7,938 bases of DNA from Cyclobacteriaceae bacterium (GTDB lineage: Bacteria > Bacteroidota > Bacteroidia > Cytophagales > Cyclobacteriaceae): positions 1-7,938 of the forward strand of contig JAOUKJ010000174.1 in the NCBI GenBank assembly GCA_029882675.1, given 5' to 3'. The notes beneath the pieces were generated by a model that saw only the letters and a list, made by a program, of their open reading frames with translations, was not told where the DNA came from and searched no databases. A program made the position numbers and the translations under genes. Shown piece after piece: positions 1 to 6,582 of this stretch (position 1 is its first letter; each line of letters begins with the position of its first letter).

Positions 1-1
1 C

Positions 2-586
2 GCTGATATTGATCCAGAGCACCACGTGACCATTCCGTTTACCCGCATGGCAGCCGGGCCGATGGATTTTACGCCTGGTGCCATGATCAATGCAAACCAA
101 CGTAACTATGAAAATGGTGGTGCGGATTATGCCGTATTATTTGCCCGACCGATGGCACTGGGTACAAGAGCACACCAGGTGGCAATGTATGTGGTCTATG
201 AGGCCCCCCTTCAAATGTTATGTGAATCGCCGACCATCTATAATAAAGAGCAGGAAACCGTCGATTTTATAACACAAATACCCACTACCTGGGATGAAAC
301 GGTGGTGCTGGAAGGCGCTGTTGCCGACTACATTATTGTGGCCCGTAGAAAGGGCGACAACTGGTATATCGGCGCCATGACTGACTGGACAGCCCGTGAT
401 TTTGAACTAAACCTTTCTTTCCTTGGTGCTGGCGAATACCAAATGCAATACCTGCGTGATGGAATAAATGCATCCCGAAATGCCATGGACTATAAATTGG
501 AAACTAAAACAGTGAGTAAAGACAGTGCCGTACAGTTAAACCTTTCCAGTGGGGGAGGGTGGACAGCTATTTTGAAAAAGAAATAA
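2..586 (+). CDS. Glycoside hydrolase family 97 (SusB-like alpha-glucosidase/alpha-galactosidase), C-terminal part only
   Basis: The reading frame is open from the left edge, so the true start lies outside the window; about 194 codons are present. GH97 enzymes are periplasmic or outer-membrane-associated alpha-glucosidases or alpha-galactosidases of Bacteroidota that act on oligosaccharides. The visible part begins at the end of the catalytic barrel with the highly characteristic PFTRMAAGPMDFTPGAM segment. It continues into the C-terminal beta-sandwich domain (GH97_C), recognisable by PTTWDET, the VARRKGDNWYIGAMTDW segment, the LSFLG strand, YLRDGINA and the final GGGWTAIL strand. The C-terminus looks complete. 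The main catalytic residues are upstream and not visible, so retaining versus inverting mechanism and glucose versus galactose specificity cannot be decided. The next gene starts 43 bases downstream on the same strand with no terminator seen between, so read-through is possible. No functional link to the next genes is evident. Confidence 0.93.
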   Translation, partial: ADIDPEHHVTIPFTRMAAGPMDFTPGAMINANQRNYENGGADYAVLFARPMALGTRAHQVAMYVVYEAPLQMLCESPTIYNKEQETVDFITQIPTTWDETVVLEGAVADYIIVARRKGDNWYIGAMTDWTARDFELNLSFLGAGEYQMQYLRDGINASRNAMDYKLETKTVSKDSAVQLNLSSGGGWTAILKKK

Positions 587-629
587 CAACATATTACGTT
601 TTTACTGTTTCTATGAATAATTCGGGTTA

Positions 630-1907
630 ATGTTTTATATTGACGGCCTAAAACATTTAAACCTCATGGGTCTTTTTACCAATTTCAGAAGCCGGATGTC
701 GGCCATTGCCCCGGGATTGTTTATTGTAGGTTATATCATTGGTACGGGCAGTGTCACCTCTATGGTGTTGGCCGGAGCGAGATACGGCATGTCCCTTACC
801 TGGGCGTTGCTCATGTCCTGTTTCTTCACCTTTATCATGATTGTGGCTATCAGTAAGATCACCATAGTCACTCAAAAAACAATCATCTTTAATATCCGTC
901 AACGCTTCGGTGCCTTTGCAGCGATCTTTATCATTGCCGGATTACTGGTCACCATCACATCTTCCATTTCCGGGGTTACGGGGGTTGTGGTAGAAGTGCT
1001 GGATGAAGCGACGAAACTTATGTTTCCCGCCAGTGGTGGACTCAGTACGTTGATCTCCAGTGCCGTCATCCTTTCCCTGCTGGTATACTTGTTTTGGACA
1101 GGCATGCATAAGCTGTTTTTGCGATTTGTCACGGCTATGGTGGGTGTGATGGGCATCTCTTTTGTCCTGGCCAATTTTCTGATTGTACAGGATCCCGGAG
1201 CCATTCTCGCCGGCCTGATACCAGGTATTCCCACAGTGGGCAAACCCCACCTGATCATCGCCGGGATTGTGGGTACCACCATGGCAGCTGTAGTGCTGGT
1301 GTCGCGGAGTATGGTGGTGGCCGAGAAGAAATGGACGGTAGCCGATTTACGGGCTGAAAACAAAGATGCCCTGATATCGATGATTCTGACGTTTGTGATC
1401 AGCGGGGCCATCATGGTTGCGGCAGCAGGCACACTTTACAAAGAGGGCATTCATGTGGAAAATGCCATTGAAATGGTGCGTACCCTGGAACCCCTGGCCG
1501 GGGATTTTGCCCTTGCGTTGTTTGTAACGGGTATATTGGCCGCCGGGTTGTCATCAATTTTTCCCAATATTGTACTGCTACCCTGGCTCATATGTGACTT
1601 TATGGGCACGGAACGCAACCTGAAAAAGCCACTTTACCGGGCCATTGCCGTAGTGATTGGTTCGATGGGGCTGCTGATTCCCGTCTTCGGGGGAAAACCC
1701 GTTGCGATTATGATTGCATCACAGGCTTTCAGTCCGGTGATGATGCCCCTGCTTATTATTTTTCTCATTATTATGCTCAATAGCAAAAAAATGATGGGAA
1801 CACATACCAACGGCCCCTGGTTAAATGCAGGATTGGGCACGACCTTGTTGTTTTCACTTTTTATGTTTTATATTGCCCTGGAGGGATACCTGGATGTTTT
1901 TAATTAA
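630..1907 (+). CDS. Nramp-family membrane transporter lacking the canonical metal-binding motifs
   Basis: This 425-residue protein is almost entirely hydrophobic helices, about eleven, as expected for the LeuT-fold Nramp (SLC11) family of proton-coupled divalent metal transporters. Family landmarks are APGLFIVGYI followed by GARYG in helix 1 (residues 27-53), GTTMAAVVLVSRS in helix 6 (215-227) and the SQAF...MPLL segment in helix 10 (364-375), followed by KKMMG. Both metal-binding signatures are changed. The helix 1 DPGN motif is GTGS (38-41), losing the Asp and Asn ligands. The helix 6 MPH motif is AAV (219-221), losing the Met and His. In known family members these residues coordinate Mn2+/Fe2+, so I infer altered substrate. 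The ATG at 630 gives the longest form; ATGs at 666 and 696 are alternatives, since helix 1 starts near residue 27. No Shine-Dalgarno is seen. A near match to the -7 consensus (TACGTTTT, 595-602) lies just upstream. The CoA-transferase gene follows after 35 bases, which suggests one operon. Confidence 0.85.
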   Translation: MFYIDGLKHLNLMGLFTNFRSRMSAIAPGLFIVGYIIGTGSVTSMVLAGARYGMSLTWALLMSCFFTFIMIVAISKITIVTQKTIIFNIRQRFGAFAAIFIIAGLLVTITSSISGVTGVVVEVLDEATKLMFPASGGLSTLISSAVILSLLVYLFWTGMHKLFLRFVTAMVGVMGISFVLANFLIVQDPGAILAGLIPGIPTVGKPHLIIAGIVGTTMAAVVLVSRSMVVAEKKWTVADLRAENKDALISMILTFVISGAIMVAAAGTLYKEGIHVENAIEMVRTLEPLAGDFALALFVTGILAAGLSSIFPNIVLLPWLICDFMGTERNLKKPLYRAIAVVIGSMGLLIPVFGGKPVAIMIASQAFSPVMMPLLIIFLIIMLNSKKMMGTHTNGPWLNAGLGTTLLFSLFMFYIALEGYLDVFN

Positions 1908-1942
1908 TCAGCGCAATATTTTGCCGGAAAAATAATGGACAA

Positions 1943-3493
1943 ATGCGACCAAAAATAATCAGCGCAGCGGATGCTGCAGCCCTGGTATGCGACGGTATGA
2001 CGCTTAGCATAGGTGGTGGAGGGGCAGGACATGCCGTGCCTGACCGGTTGATGGAAGCCCTGGGGGATCGGTACCGGCAGACGGGGTTTCCCCGGGAACT
2101 GACCATCTTTCATGTTTGTGGATTGGGGGAAAATGACCGGCGAGGACTTAACCACCTGGCACAGGAAGGACTGGTAGCTACCTGCATAGGAGGTTTTTGG
2201 GGCAATGCACCGAAGATGGGCATACTGGGAATGGAAGGGAAAATTAGGGGGTATAACTTTCCGCAGGGTGTACTCAGCCACCTTGTCCGTGCCATGGCCG
2301 GCGGGGAGGATGGCCTGCTTACCTCCATCGGACTACATACCTTTGTGGATCCCCGCTATGAAGGGGGAAAAATCAATGCAGCCACTACTGATGACCGGGT
2401 GGAACTGACTACCCTGAATGGCAAAGAATACCTGTTTTATCAATCCATACCCCTGGATGTGGTATTTATTCGGGGCAGTGCTGTGGATAAGGAGGGCAAC
2501 CTGACCATGGAAGAAGAGGTGGGTACCTTCTCCATGCTTTCCCTGGCCCAGGCGGTGAAAAGCAATGGTGGGATCGTTATTGCCCAGGTGAAGAAGATCA
2601 ACAGCACGCAATCTGCTGTGCCTGTACAAGTAAAGGTGCCTGCAGTACTTATCGATTATGTCGTGGAAGTACCGGACCAAACCATGACCTTTATTACAGA
2701 TTACGAAGAAGCTTTCATAAGACGCGATGCTCCCTTCACGCAGAACGAACTTCGCCTGGAAGGTATAAAAAAGATTATTGCACGCCGGGCCGCCATGGAG
2801 TTGCCTCAAAACGGTTTGGTGAACCTGGGCTATGGCATGCCCGATGGTGTTTCAACGGTGGCTAAACAGGAAGGGGTGGACAAGAATATCGTGTTGATGA
2901 TCGAGCAGGGGCAAACGGATGGGGTGATCACCACCGGGCTTAATTTTGGAGCCATGTACAATCCGGCAGCCATCACAGATGAGGGGTATCAGTTTGATTT
3001 TTTTCATGGCGGAGGACTGGATATCTGTTACCTGGGATTTGCCCAGGTAGATGCCATGGGCAATGTCAATTCCAGTCGTTTTGGACGTGTACATACCGGC
3101 TGTGGCGGATTTATTGATATATCTCAAAATACTAAAAAAATTGTTTTCTGCGGAACATTTGCAGCTAAAGCAGATATCGAAGTGAGCGAAAACGGCTTGA
3201 ATGTCAAAGACCCCGGTGCCATAAAAAAATTTATTAAAAAGGTAGAACAGGTCACTTTCAATGGGCAATACGCCATGGAGCGGGGAAAAGAGGTCTTTTA
3301 TTGTACGGAACGGGCTCTTTTTAAGTTGACACCCGAAGGGCTGAAAATGGTGGAAATAGCCCCCGGCATTGACCTGGAAAAAGATATCCTGGCTATGATG
3401 GAGTTTACTCCTCAGGTAGATGAGGCAATGAAAACGATGGATTCCCGGATTTTCAAAACGGGCAAAATGGGACTGGTATTGAAAGGGGAATAG
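1943..3493 (+). CDS. Acyl-CoA:carboxylate CoA-transferase, fused alpha-beta class I (YdiF / propionate CoA-transferase type)
   Basis: Class I CoA-transferases move CoA between an acyl-CoA donor such as acetyl-CoA and a free short-chain acid, through a glutamyl-CoA thioester on a conserved Glu. The 516 residues match the usual 510-530 of the fused YdiF/Pct group. The N-terminal half (1 to about 270) carries the glycine-rich GGGGAGHAVPDRL (24-36), GRGLNH-like RRGLNHLAQEGL (66-77), NFPQGVLSHL (105-114), FVDPRYEGGK (134-143) and RGSAVDKEGNLTMEEE (177-192). The C-terminal half carries VNLGYGMPDGV (293-303), then MIEQG with the likely catalytic Glu321, then GGGLDICYLGFAQVDAMGN and GGFIDISQNTKK. The loop after Glu321 is QGQTDGVITTG where relatives usually have a GG-P type sequence, so substrate range may differ. 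Physiological substrates cannot be read from sequence; acetate, propionate, lactate, butyrate or acetoacetate are all possible. It sits 35 bases after the transporter and 34 before a crotonase gene, a probable operon. A cytosolic enzyme: no signal peptide. Confidence 0.92.
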   Translation: MRPKIISAADAAALVCDGMTLSIGGGGAGHAVPDRLMEALGDRYRQTGFPRELTIFHVCGLGENDRRGLNHLAQEGLVATCIGGFWGNAPKMGILGMEGKIRGYNFPQGVLSHLVRAMAGGEDGLLTSIGLHTFVDPRYEGGKINAATTDDRVELTTLNGKEYLFYQSIPLDVVFIRGSAVDKEGNLTMEEEVGTFSMLSLAQAVKSNGGIVIAQVKKINSTQSAVPVQVKVPAVLIDYVVEVPDQTMTFITDYEEAFIRRDAPFTQNELRLEGIKKIIARRAAMELPQNGLVNLGYGMPDGVSTVAKQEGVDKNIVLMIEQGQTDGVITTGLNFGAMYNPAAITDEGYQFDFFHGGGLDICYLGFAQVDAMGNVNSSRFGRVHTGCGGFIDISQNTKKIVFCGTFAAKADIEVSENGLNVKDPGAIKKFIKKVEQVTFNGQYAMERGKEVFYCTERALFKLTPEGLKMVEIAPGIDLEKDILAMMEFTPQVDEAMKTMDSRIFKTGKMGLVLKGE

Positions 3494-3527
3494 CGTAGGA
3501 TTAGAAAGAATATAACTAAAAGAACGA

Positions 3528-4241
3528 ATGGATACACCGCTTATCATAAACAAAGCCGGCGGGCTGGCAAAACTGGTGATTAACAATCCCCAAAAGATGA
3601 ACTGCCTGGGGATGAGTTTCCTGGAGCAACTTTCCGATACACTGAATGACCTTGAAAAAGACAAGGACGTGAAAATGATCACCATTACGGGTGCCGGAGA
3701 ACGGGCTTTTAGCACCGGAGGAAACCTGAAAGATTTTACCGCCCTATCCAAAGAAGGGGTGAATGAATGGATAAAGAGGGGGAACCAGGTGTTCAACAAG
3801 CTGGAGGATTTCCCCAAACCTACGGTGGCCATCATCAATGGCTATGCCATCGGCGGCGGACTGGAGCTGGCCCTGGCTTGTGATTTCAGGCTGGCCCTGC
3901 CACAAGCCCGGTTGTCAATGCCGGAACTTCAGCACGGCTGGGTACCCGGCTGGGGCGGACTGGCCAGGATCAGGCGGCTGATCGGGGAGGCGCTGGCCAA
4001 AGAGCTGATTTACCTGGGTGATATGATCGATGCACCCACAGCGTTGACATACCACCTGATACATGAAGTGGTGGAGCCGGAAAATGTCAATGAAAAGGTG
4101 GAGGCATGGCAGAAAAAGCTCACCCGGATAGATCCAATGGTCTTTCAGTTGGCGAAGCAGTCGATACAGGATCCCCACCGGAATACGAGTGGTACCGGCA
4201 TGTATTTCGATGTAATCGGGACGCAGTATTCGCGGGAGTGA
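3528..4241 (+). CDS. Enoyl-CoA hydratase/isomerase (crotonase family), short C-terminus
   Basis: Crotonase-fold enzymes stabilise an enolate of an acyl-CoA in an oxyanion hole; hydratases add water across a trans-2-enoyl-CoA using two Glu residues. Here the fold is clear: an AFSTGGNLKDF loop (60-70), PTVAIINGYAIGGGLELALACD (99-119), then the SMPELQHGWVPGWGG segment (130-144). Glu113 and Glu133 occupy both catalytic positions, exactly 20 residues apart as in rat mitochondrial enoyl-CoA hydratase (Glu144/Glu164), which supports hydratase over plain isomerase chemistry. Oddities: the loop has Asn66 where Asp is usual (GAD/GGD), and at 237 residues the protein ends at GTQYSRE, about 20 residues before the family's normal end. 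The last helix and its ED-x-KEG-x-x-AF-type sequence are absent. The next downstream codons in any frame do not restore it. It starts 34 bases after the CoA-transferase gene and is the last gene of the probable operon. Exact acyl-CoA substrate unknown. Confidence 0.9.
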   Translation: MDTPLIINKAGGLAKLVINNPQKMNCLGMSFLEQLSDTLNDLEKDKDVKMITITGAGERAFSTGGNLKDFTALSKEGVNEWIKRGNQVFNKLEDFPKPTVAIINGYAIGGGLELALACDFRLALPQARLSMPELQHGWVPGWGGLARIRRLIGEALAKELIYLGDMIDAPTALTYHLIHEVVEPENVNEKVEAWQKKLTRIDPMVFQLAKQSIQDPHRNTSGTGMYFDVIGTQYSRE

Positions 4242-4328
4242 TTGCTTGTTTTAACCCGGGTTTTATAATTGCCGCTTTCGGGGATAATCAGTCGGAATTT
4301 TTATCAGCGATGTGAAAAAAATAAGGCC

Positions 4329-4375
4329 AAAAAAAAAGAGGAGACCCTAATTGGATATTAAGGTCTGCCTCCTTT
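4329..4375 (-). terminator. Intrinsic terminator for aspS, possibly bidirectional
   Basis: A hairpin is formed by GAGG+AGACC (4338-4346) with GGTCT+CCTC (4362-4366, 4368-4371) around one bulged G. The stem continues, after a C/A mismatch, with TAAT/ATTA (4348-4351 with 4357-4360) and a five-base loop TGGAT. Read on the - strand the stem is followed by nine T (complement of the A run 4329-4337), the classic form for ending transcription of aspS about 100 bases after its stop. On the + strand only CTTT follows, so it is weaker for the crotonase operon. The two genes converge here. The rest of 4242-4477 shows no gene. Confidence 0.75.
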
Positions 4376-4477
4376 ACATTAAACCAGTAAACCATGAAAT
4401 TCAGAGGATTCGTGTCAAATGTATTACATGTCTGGATTAAAATGTATGATATAAATCATGTTTTCGACTAATTTAAG

Positions 4478-6235
4478 TTATTCTGTCGGTTTTTTTACAA
4501 AAATGCTTAGTTCCTCAAGTTGTTCAGTACTGATTTGAGACGGAGTATCAATCATCATATCTCTTCCTGAATTGTTTTTTGGGAAGGCGATAAAATCGCG
4601 GATAGATTCCGTACCACCAATCATAGAACACAAGCGGTCAAAACCAAAAGCAATACCGCCATGGGGAGGTGCGCCATATTCAAAGGCGTTGAGTAAGAAG
4701 CCAAATTGTTTTTCGGCTTCTTCTTTGGTAAAGCCCAGGGCATCGAACATCGATTGCTGGATCTGCCTGTCAAAAATCCTGATGGAGCCACCACCAATTT
4801 CAACGCCATTGATCACCAGGTCGTAGGCATTGGCTTTTACTTTGCCCGGATCGGTGCTGAGTAAGTGCATGTCCTCCTCGCGTGGAGAAGTAAAGGGGTG
4901 GTGCATAGCATGGTATCTGCTGGTCTCTTCGTCCCATTCCAGCAGGGGAAAATCAACGATCCATAATGGTTTGAATACATCATTCGAACGTAAACCCAGC
5001 TCATTACCCATATACAAGCGCAATTCGTTGAGTGCTTTACGTGTTTCAGCGATGGTGCCTGAGAGTACCAACAGCAGGTCGCCCGGTCTGGCAGCCGCTT
5101 TGTCAGCCCAGTTTTTCAGGTCTTCCTGTGTATAAAACTTGTCAACGGAAGATTTGAAAGTACCGTCTTCGTTGCATTTGACATATACCAGTCCTTTGGC
5201 ACCGATCTGGGGCCTTTTAACCCACTCAGTGAGGCCGTCTATTTGTTTACGTGTATAATCAGCACAACCCGGAGCACAGATGCCTGCCACCAGTTCGGAT
5301 TGGTCAAAAACATTAAATCCCTTTCCCTGAGCCAGCTCATTGAGTTCGATAAACTCCATGCCAAAACGGGTGTCGGGTTTGTCAGAGCCATAGCGGCGCA
5401 TGGCTTCGTCATAAGCCATCAGGGGGAAGTCTTCGAGCTCGACGCCTCTTGCTTTTCTAAAGACATGTTTCGTGAGCCCTTCAAAGGCTGCGAGTATTTC
5501 ATCGCGTGTCACAAAAGACATCTCACAATCTATCTGGGTGAATTCAGGCTGCCGGTCTGCGCGCAGATCCTCATCGCGGAAGCATTTTACCAGCTGGAAG
5601 TATTTATCGAACCCACTCACCATCAACAATTGCTTAAAAGTCTGAGGTGATTGAGGCAGTGCATAAAATTCCCCCGGGTTCATTCGTGAAGGAACAACGA
5701 AGTCACGGGCTCCTTCGGGGGTGGACTTAATCAGTACAGGTGTTTCTATTTCCAGAAAATCATGCCCGGCAAGGTATTCACGGGTATATTGCATCATCTG
5801 GTGACGAAGGATTATGCTGTTTTTTACGGGATTCCTGCGTAAGTCGATATAGCGGTATTTCATTCGCAGTTCTTCGCCACCATCAGTATCGTCTTCGATG
5901 GTGAAAGGAGGGACTTTTGAGGTGTTGAGGATCTTTATTTCCTCAGCCTTTATCTCAATATCTCCGGTAGCCATCTTTGGATTCTTCGATATTCTTTCAA
6001 TGACCTGGCCACTGACCTGGATCACATATTCCCTGCCCAGGGAACGCACAATCTCCAGAAGTTCTGCCGAAGCACTGGTGCCTTCGATGAATAACTGGGT
6101 GGTTCCGTACCGGTCGCGCAGGTCGATCCATAACAGGCTGCCTTTATCCCTGATGCGCTGTACCCACCCGGAAAGTTTTACCTGCTCTCCGACCTTTTCC
6201 AAACGTAATTCTCCGCAATTGTGTGTCCTCCACAT
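4478..6235 (-). CDS. aspS: Aspartyl-tRNA synthetase (bacterial type, with GAD insertion domain)
   Basis: This enzyme charges tRNA with aspartate in two ATP-dependent steps in the cytosol. The 585-residue length is normal for bacterial AspRS. In order: an N-terminal OB-fold anticodon-binding domain (1 to about 105, with LSGWVQRIRDKGSLLWIDLRD), a hinge, and the class II catalytic core. The core has motif 1 around FLEIETPVL (160-168), the QSPQ flipping loop (195-198), motif 2 FRDEDLRADRQPEFTQID (219-236) and motif 3 GIAFGFDRL (527-535). The bacterial GAD insertion lies at roughly 290-420, and the C-terminal IRDFIAFPKN tail follows. The ATG at 6235 begins MWRTHNCGEL, the expected family start. 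Residue 31 is Lys at the OB-fold site where Leu or His has been linked to discriminating or non-discriminating charging of tRNA-Asn, so that residue does not settle which kind this is. It stands alone, convergent with the crotonase operon and divergent from the exported-protein/tadA pair. Confidence 0.98.
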   Translation of the reverse strand: MWRTHNCGELRLEKVGEQVKLSGWVQRIRDKGSLLWIDLRDRYGTTQLFIEGTSASAELLEIVRSLGREYVIQVSGQVIERISKNPKMATGDIEIKAEEIKILNTSKVPPFTIEDDTDGGEELRMKYRYIDLRRNPVKNSIILRHQMMQYTREYLAGHDFLEIETPVLIKSTPEGARDFVVPSRMNPGEFYALPQSPQTFKQLLMVSGFDKYFQLVKCFRDEDLRADRQPEFTQIDCEMSFVTRDEILAAFEGLTKHVFRKARGVELEDFPLMAYDEAMRRYGSDKPDTRFGMEFIELNELAQGKGFNVFDQSELVAGICAPGCADYTRKQIDGLTEWVKRPQIGAKGLVYVKCNEDGTFKSSVDKFYTQEDLKNWADKAAARPGDLLLVLSGTIAETRKALNELRLYMGNELGLRSNDVFKPLWIVDFPLLEWDEETSRYHAMHHPFTSPREEDMHLLSTDPGKVKANAYDLVINGVEIGGGSIRIFDRQIQQSMFDALGFTKEEAEKQFGFLLNAFEYGAPPHGGIAFGFDRLCSMIGGTESIRDFIAFPKNNSGRDMMIDTPSQISTEQLEELSIFVKKPTE

Positions 6236-6255
6236 GAGTTGTTATTTTTTTGCAT

Positions 6256-6263
6256 TATTTTTG
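6256..6263 (+). promoter_or_regulatory. Putative + strand -7 element facing the aspS promoter
   Basis: The bases read TATTTTTG, an exact TAnnTTTG match on the + strand, placed to start a transcript near 6270 that would cover the hairpin-plus-terminator segment to 6410. The only nearby TTG (6239-6241) is about 14 bases upstream rather than ~19. In AT-rich intergenic DNA a chance match is easy, so confidence is low. Confidence 0.3.
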
Positions 6264-6269
6264 AGGCAG

Positions 6270-6277
6270 CAAAATTA
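6270..6277 (-). promoter_or_regulatory. aspS: Putative -7 element of the aspS promoter
   Basis: On the - strand these bases read TAATTTTG, an exact match to the Bacteroidota -7 consensus TAnnTTTG. Transcription would start near 6263 and leave a leader of roughly 28 bases before the aspS ATG. I do not see a good -33 TTG at the usual ~19-base spacing, so the call rests on the -7 element and its position. Confidence 0.5.
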
Positions 6278-6369
6278 ATAATAGTTTTATCTTTTCCGTC
6301 GGATTTATGAGATTTAAACAATTTATATCTAAAATCCGCAAGCGTATTTTAGGTATTAAAGAAAAAGAT

Positions 6370-6410
6370 GTTTTCCCGCCCCTGGGGTGTGAAAACATTT
6401 AATTTTTTTT
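6370..6410 (+). terminator. Strong intrinsic terminator in the gap upstream of the exported-protein gene
   Basis: GTTTTC (6370-6375) pairs with GAAAAC (6391-6396). After one C/T mismatch the stem goes on with CGCCC (6377-6381) against GGGTG (6385-6389), including one G-U pair, around a three-base CTG loop. The tail is ATTTAA and then eight T to 6410. No + strand gene of ordinary size lies upstream (aspS is on the - strand), so it must end a short transcript or act as an attenuator for the gene at 6591. The - strand side is also T-rich (ATCTTTTTCTTT), so some bidirectional activity is possible. Confidence 0.75.
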
Positions 6411-6425
6411 GGTGCACTTGAATAA

Positions 6426-6523
6426 GTGAGTAACCTTTAGATTAAAAGCAGTGTATTCAGTTATATTTAGAACATTATTAAATGTTTGCGAATGCCGCCT
6501 GCGGATTTAAGGTTAAAACTCAC
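6426..6523 (+). promoter_or_regulatory. Long-range inverted repeat enclosing hairpins: possible structured 5' leader
   Basis: GTGAG-TAACCTT (6426-6437) is complementary to AAGGTTA-CTCAC (6509-6515 and 6519-6523), giving 12 base pairs interrupted only by three bulged A (6516-6518). Inside lie a 6-bp hairpin AACATT-ATTA-AATGTT (6471-6486) and a short hairpin AAT-CCG/CGG-ATT (6491-6505, one bulged G, loop CCTG). The layout is that of a closed multi-branch RNA, 67 bases upstream of the exported-protein gene. I cannot match it to a known riboswitch class. A decayed sequence with chance pairing is the alternative. Confidence 0.35.
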
Positions 6524-6568
6524 CCAGCGCAACGTGAAAGGTCTCATTAATTGAACCACCGCAAAAAA

Positions 6569-6582
6569 CAGTAAACAGTAAA
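6569..6582 (+). repeat. Two tandem CAGTAAA heptamers just before a start codon
   Basis: CAGTAAA occurs twice in tandem, ending eight bases before the ATG at 6591. The unit resembles the CAGTTAA/CAGTTAT heptamers after tadA and may be a small copy of the same repeat family. With only two units it is weak evidence. It also occupies the place where a ribosome binding site would be; no Shine-Dalgarno is seen. Confidence 0.4.

Larger units (their letters stand above)
6270..6410 (+). ncRNA. Candidate small RNA (hairpin plus intrinsic terminator); alternatively a 31-codon leader ORF
   Basis: About 140 bases with the form of a small independent transcript. A 5' hairpin is built from CGGATTT (6300-6306) with AAATCCG (6332-6338), AGAT (6310-6313) with ATCT (6327-6330), and TAAA (6315-6318) with TTTA (6322-6325), loop CAA, with small internal loops. 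A linker follows, then a strong terminator at 6370-6410. A possible -7 element sits just upstream. The same stretch also contains an ATG-initiated frame of 31 codons (6307-6402) with a basic N-terminal half (MRFKQFISKIRKRILGIK). That ATG lies in an internal loop of the hairpin and the stop lies in the terminator's T-rich tail, which argues against an ordinary gene but would suit a leader peptide. I do not recognise a known RNA family. The 5' end is a guess from the promoter match. Confidence 0.4.

Noticed and set aside
587..629. Terminator or operon boundary between the GH97 gene and the Nramp-like gene
   Set aside because: No hairpin is seen in the 43 bases; only a near match to a -7 element (TACGTTTT), too weak to call a separate promoter.
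899..1432. 177-codon - strand ORF
   Set aside because: Antisense shadow of the Nramp-like gene, rich in Thr/Ala/Met from reversed hydrophobic codons; no recognisable domain.
2852..3838. 328-codon - strand ORF
   Set aside because: It lies antisense to the CoA-transferase and crotonase genes, both of which have clear family motifs; the opposite frame has low-complexity F/S/H-rich sequence.
4253..4262. AACCCGGGTT palindrome followed by TTTATAATT after the crotonase stop
   Set aside because: There is no loop space for a stable hairpin and the T run is short. The 4329-4375 hairpin is the better terminator.
4394..4471. 25-codon + strand ORF between the convergent genes
   Set aside because: Very short, no promoter or ribosome signal, and it lies between a terminator and the 3' end of aspS; likely chance.
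6549..6575. tRNA T-arm-like GGTTCAATT on the - strand
   Set aside because: The flanking bases do not form a T stem, and no acceptor, D or anticodon arms can be drawn.
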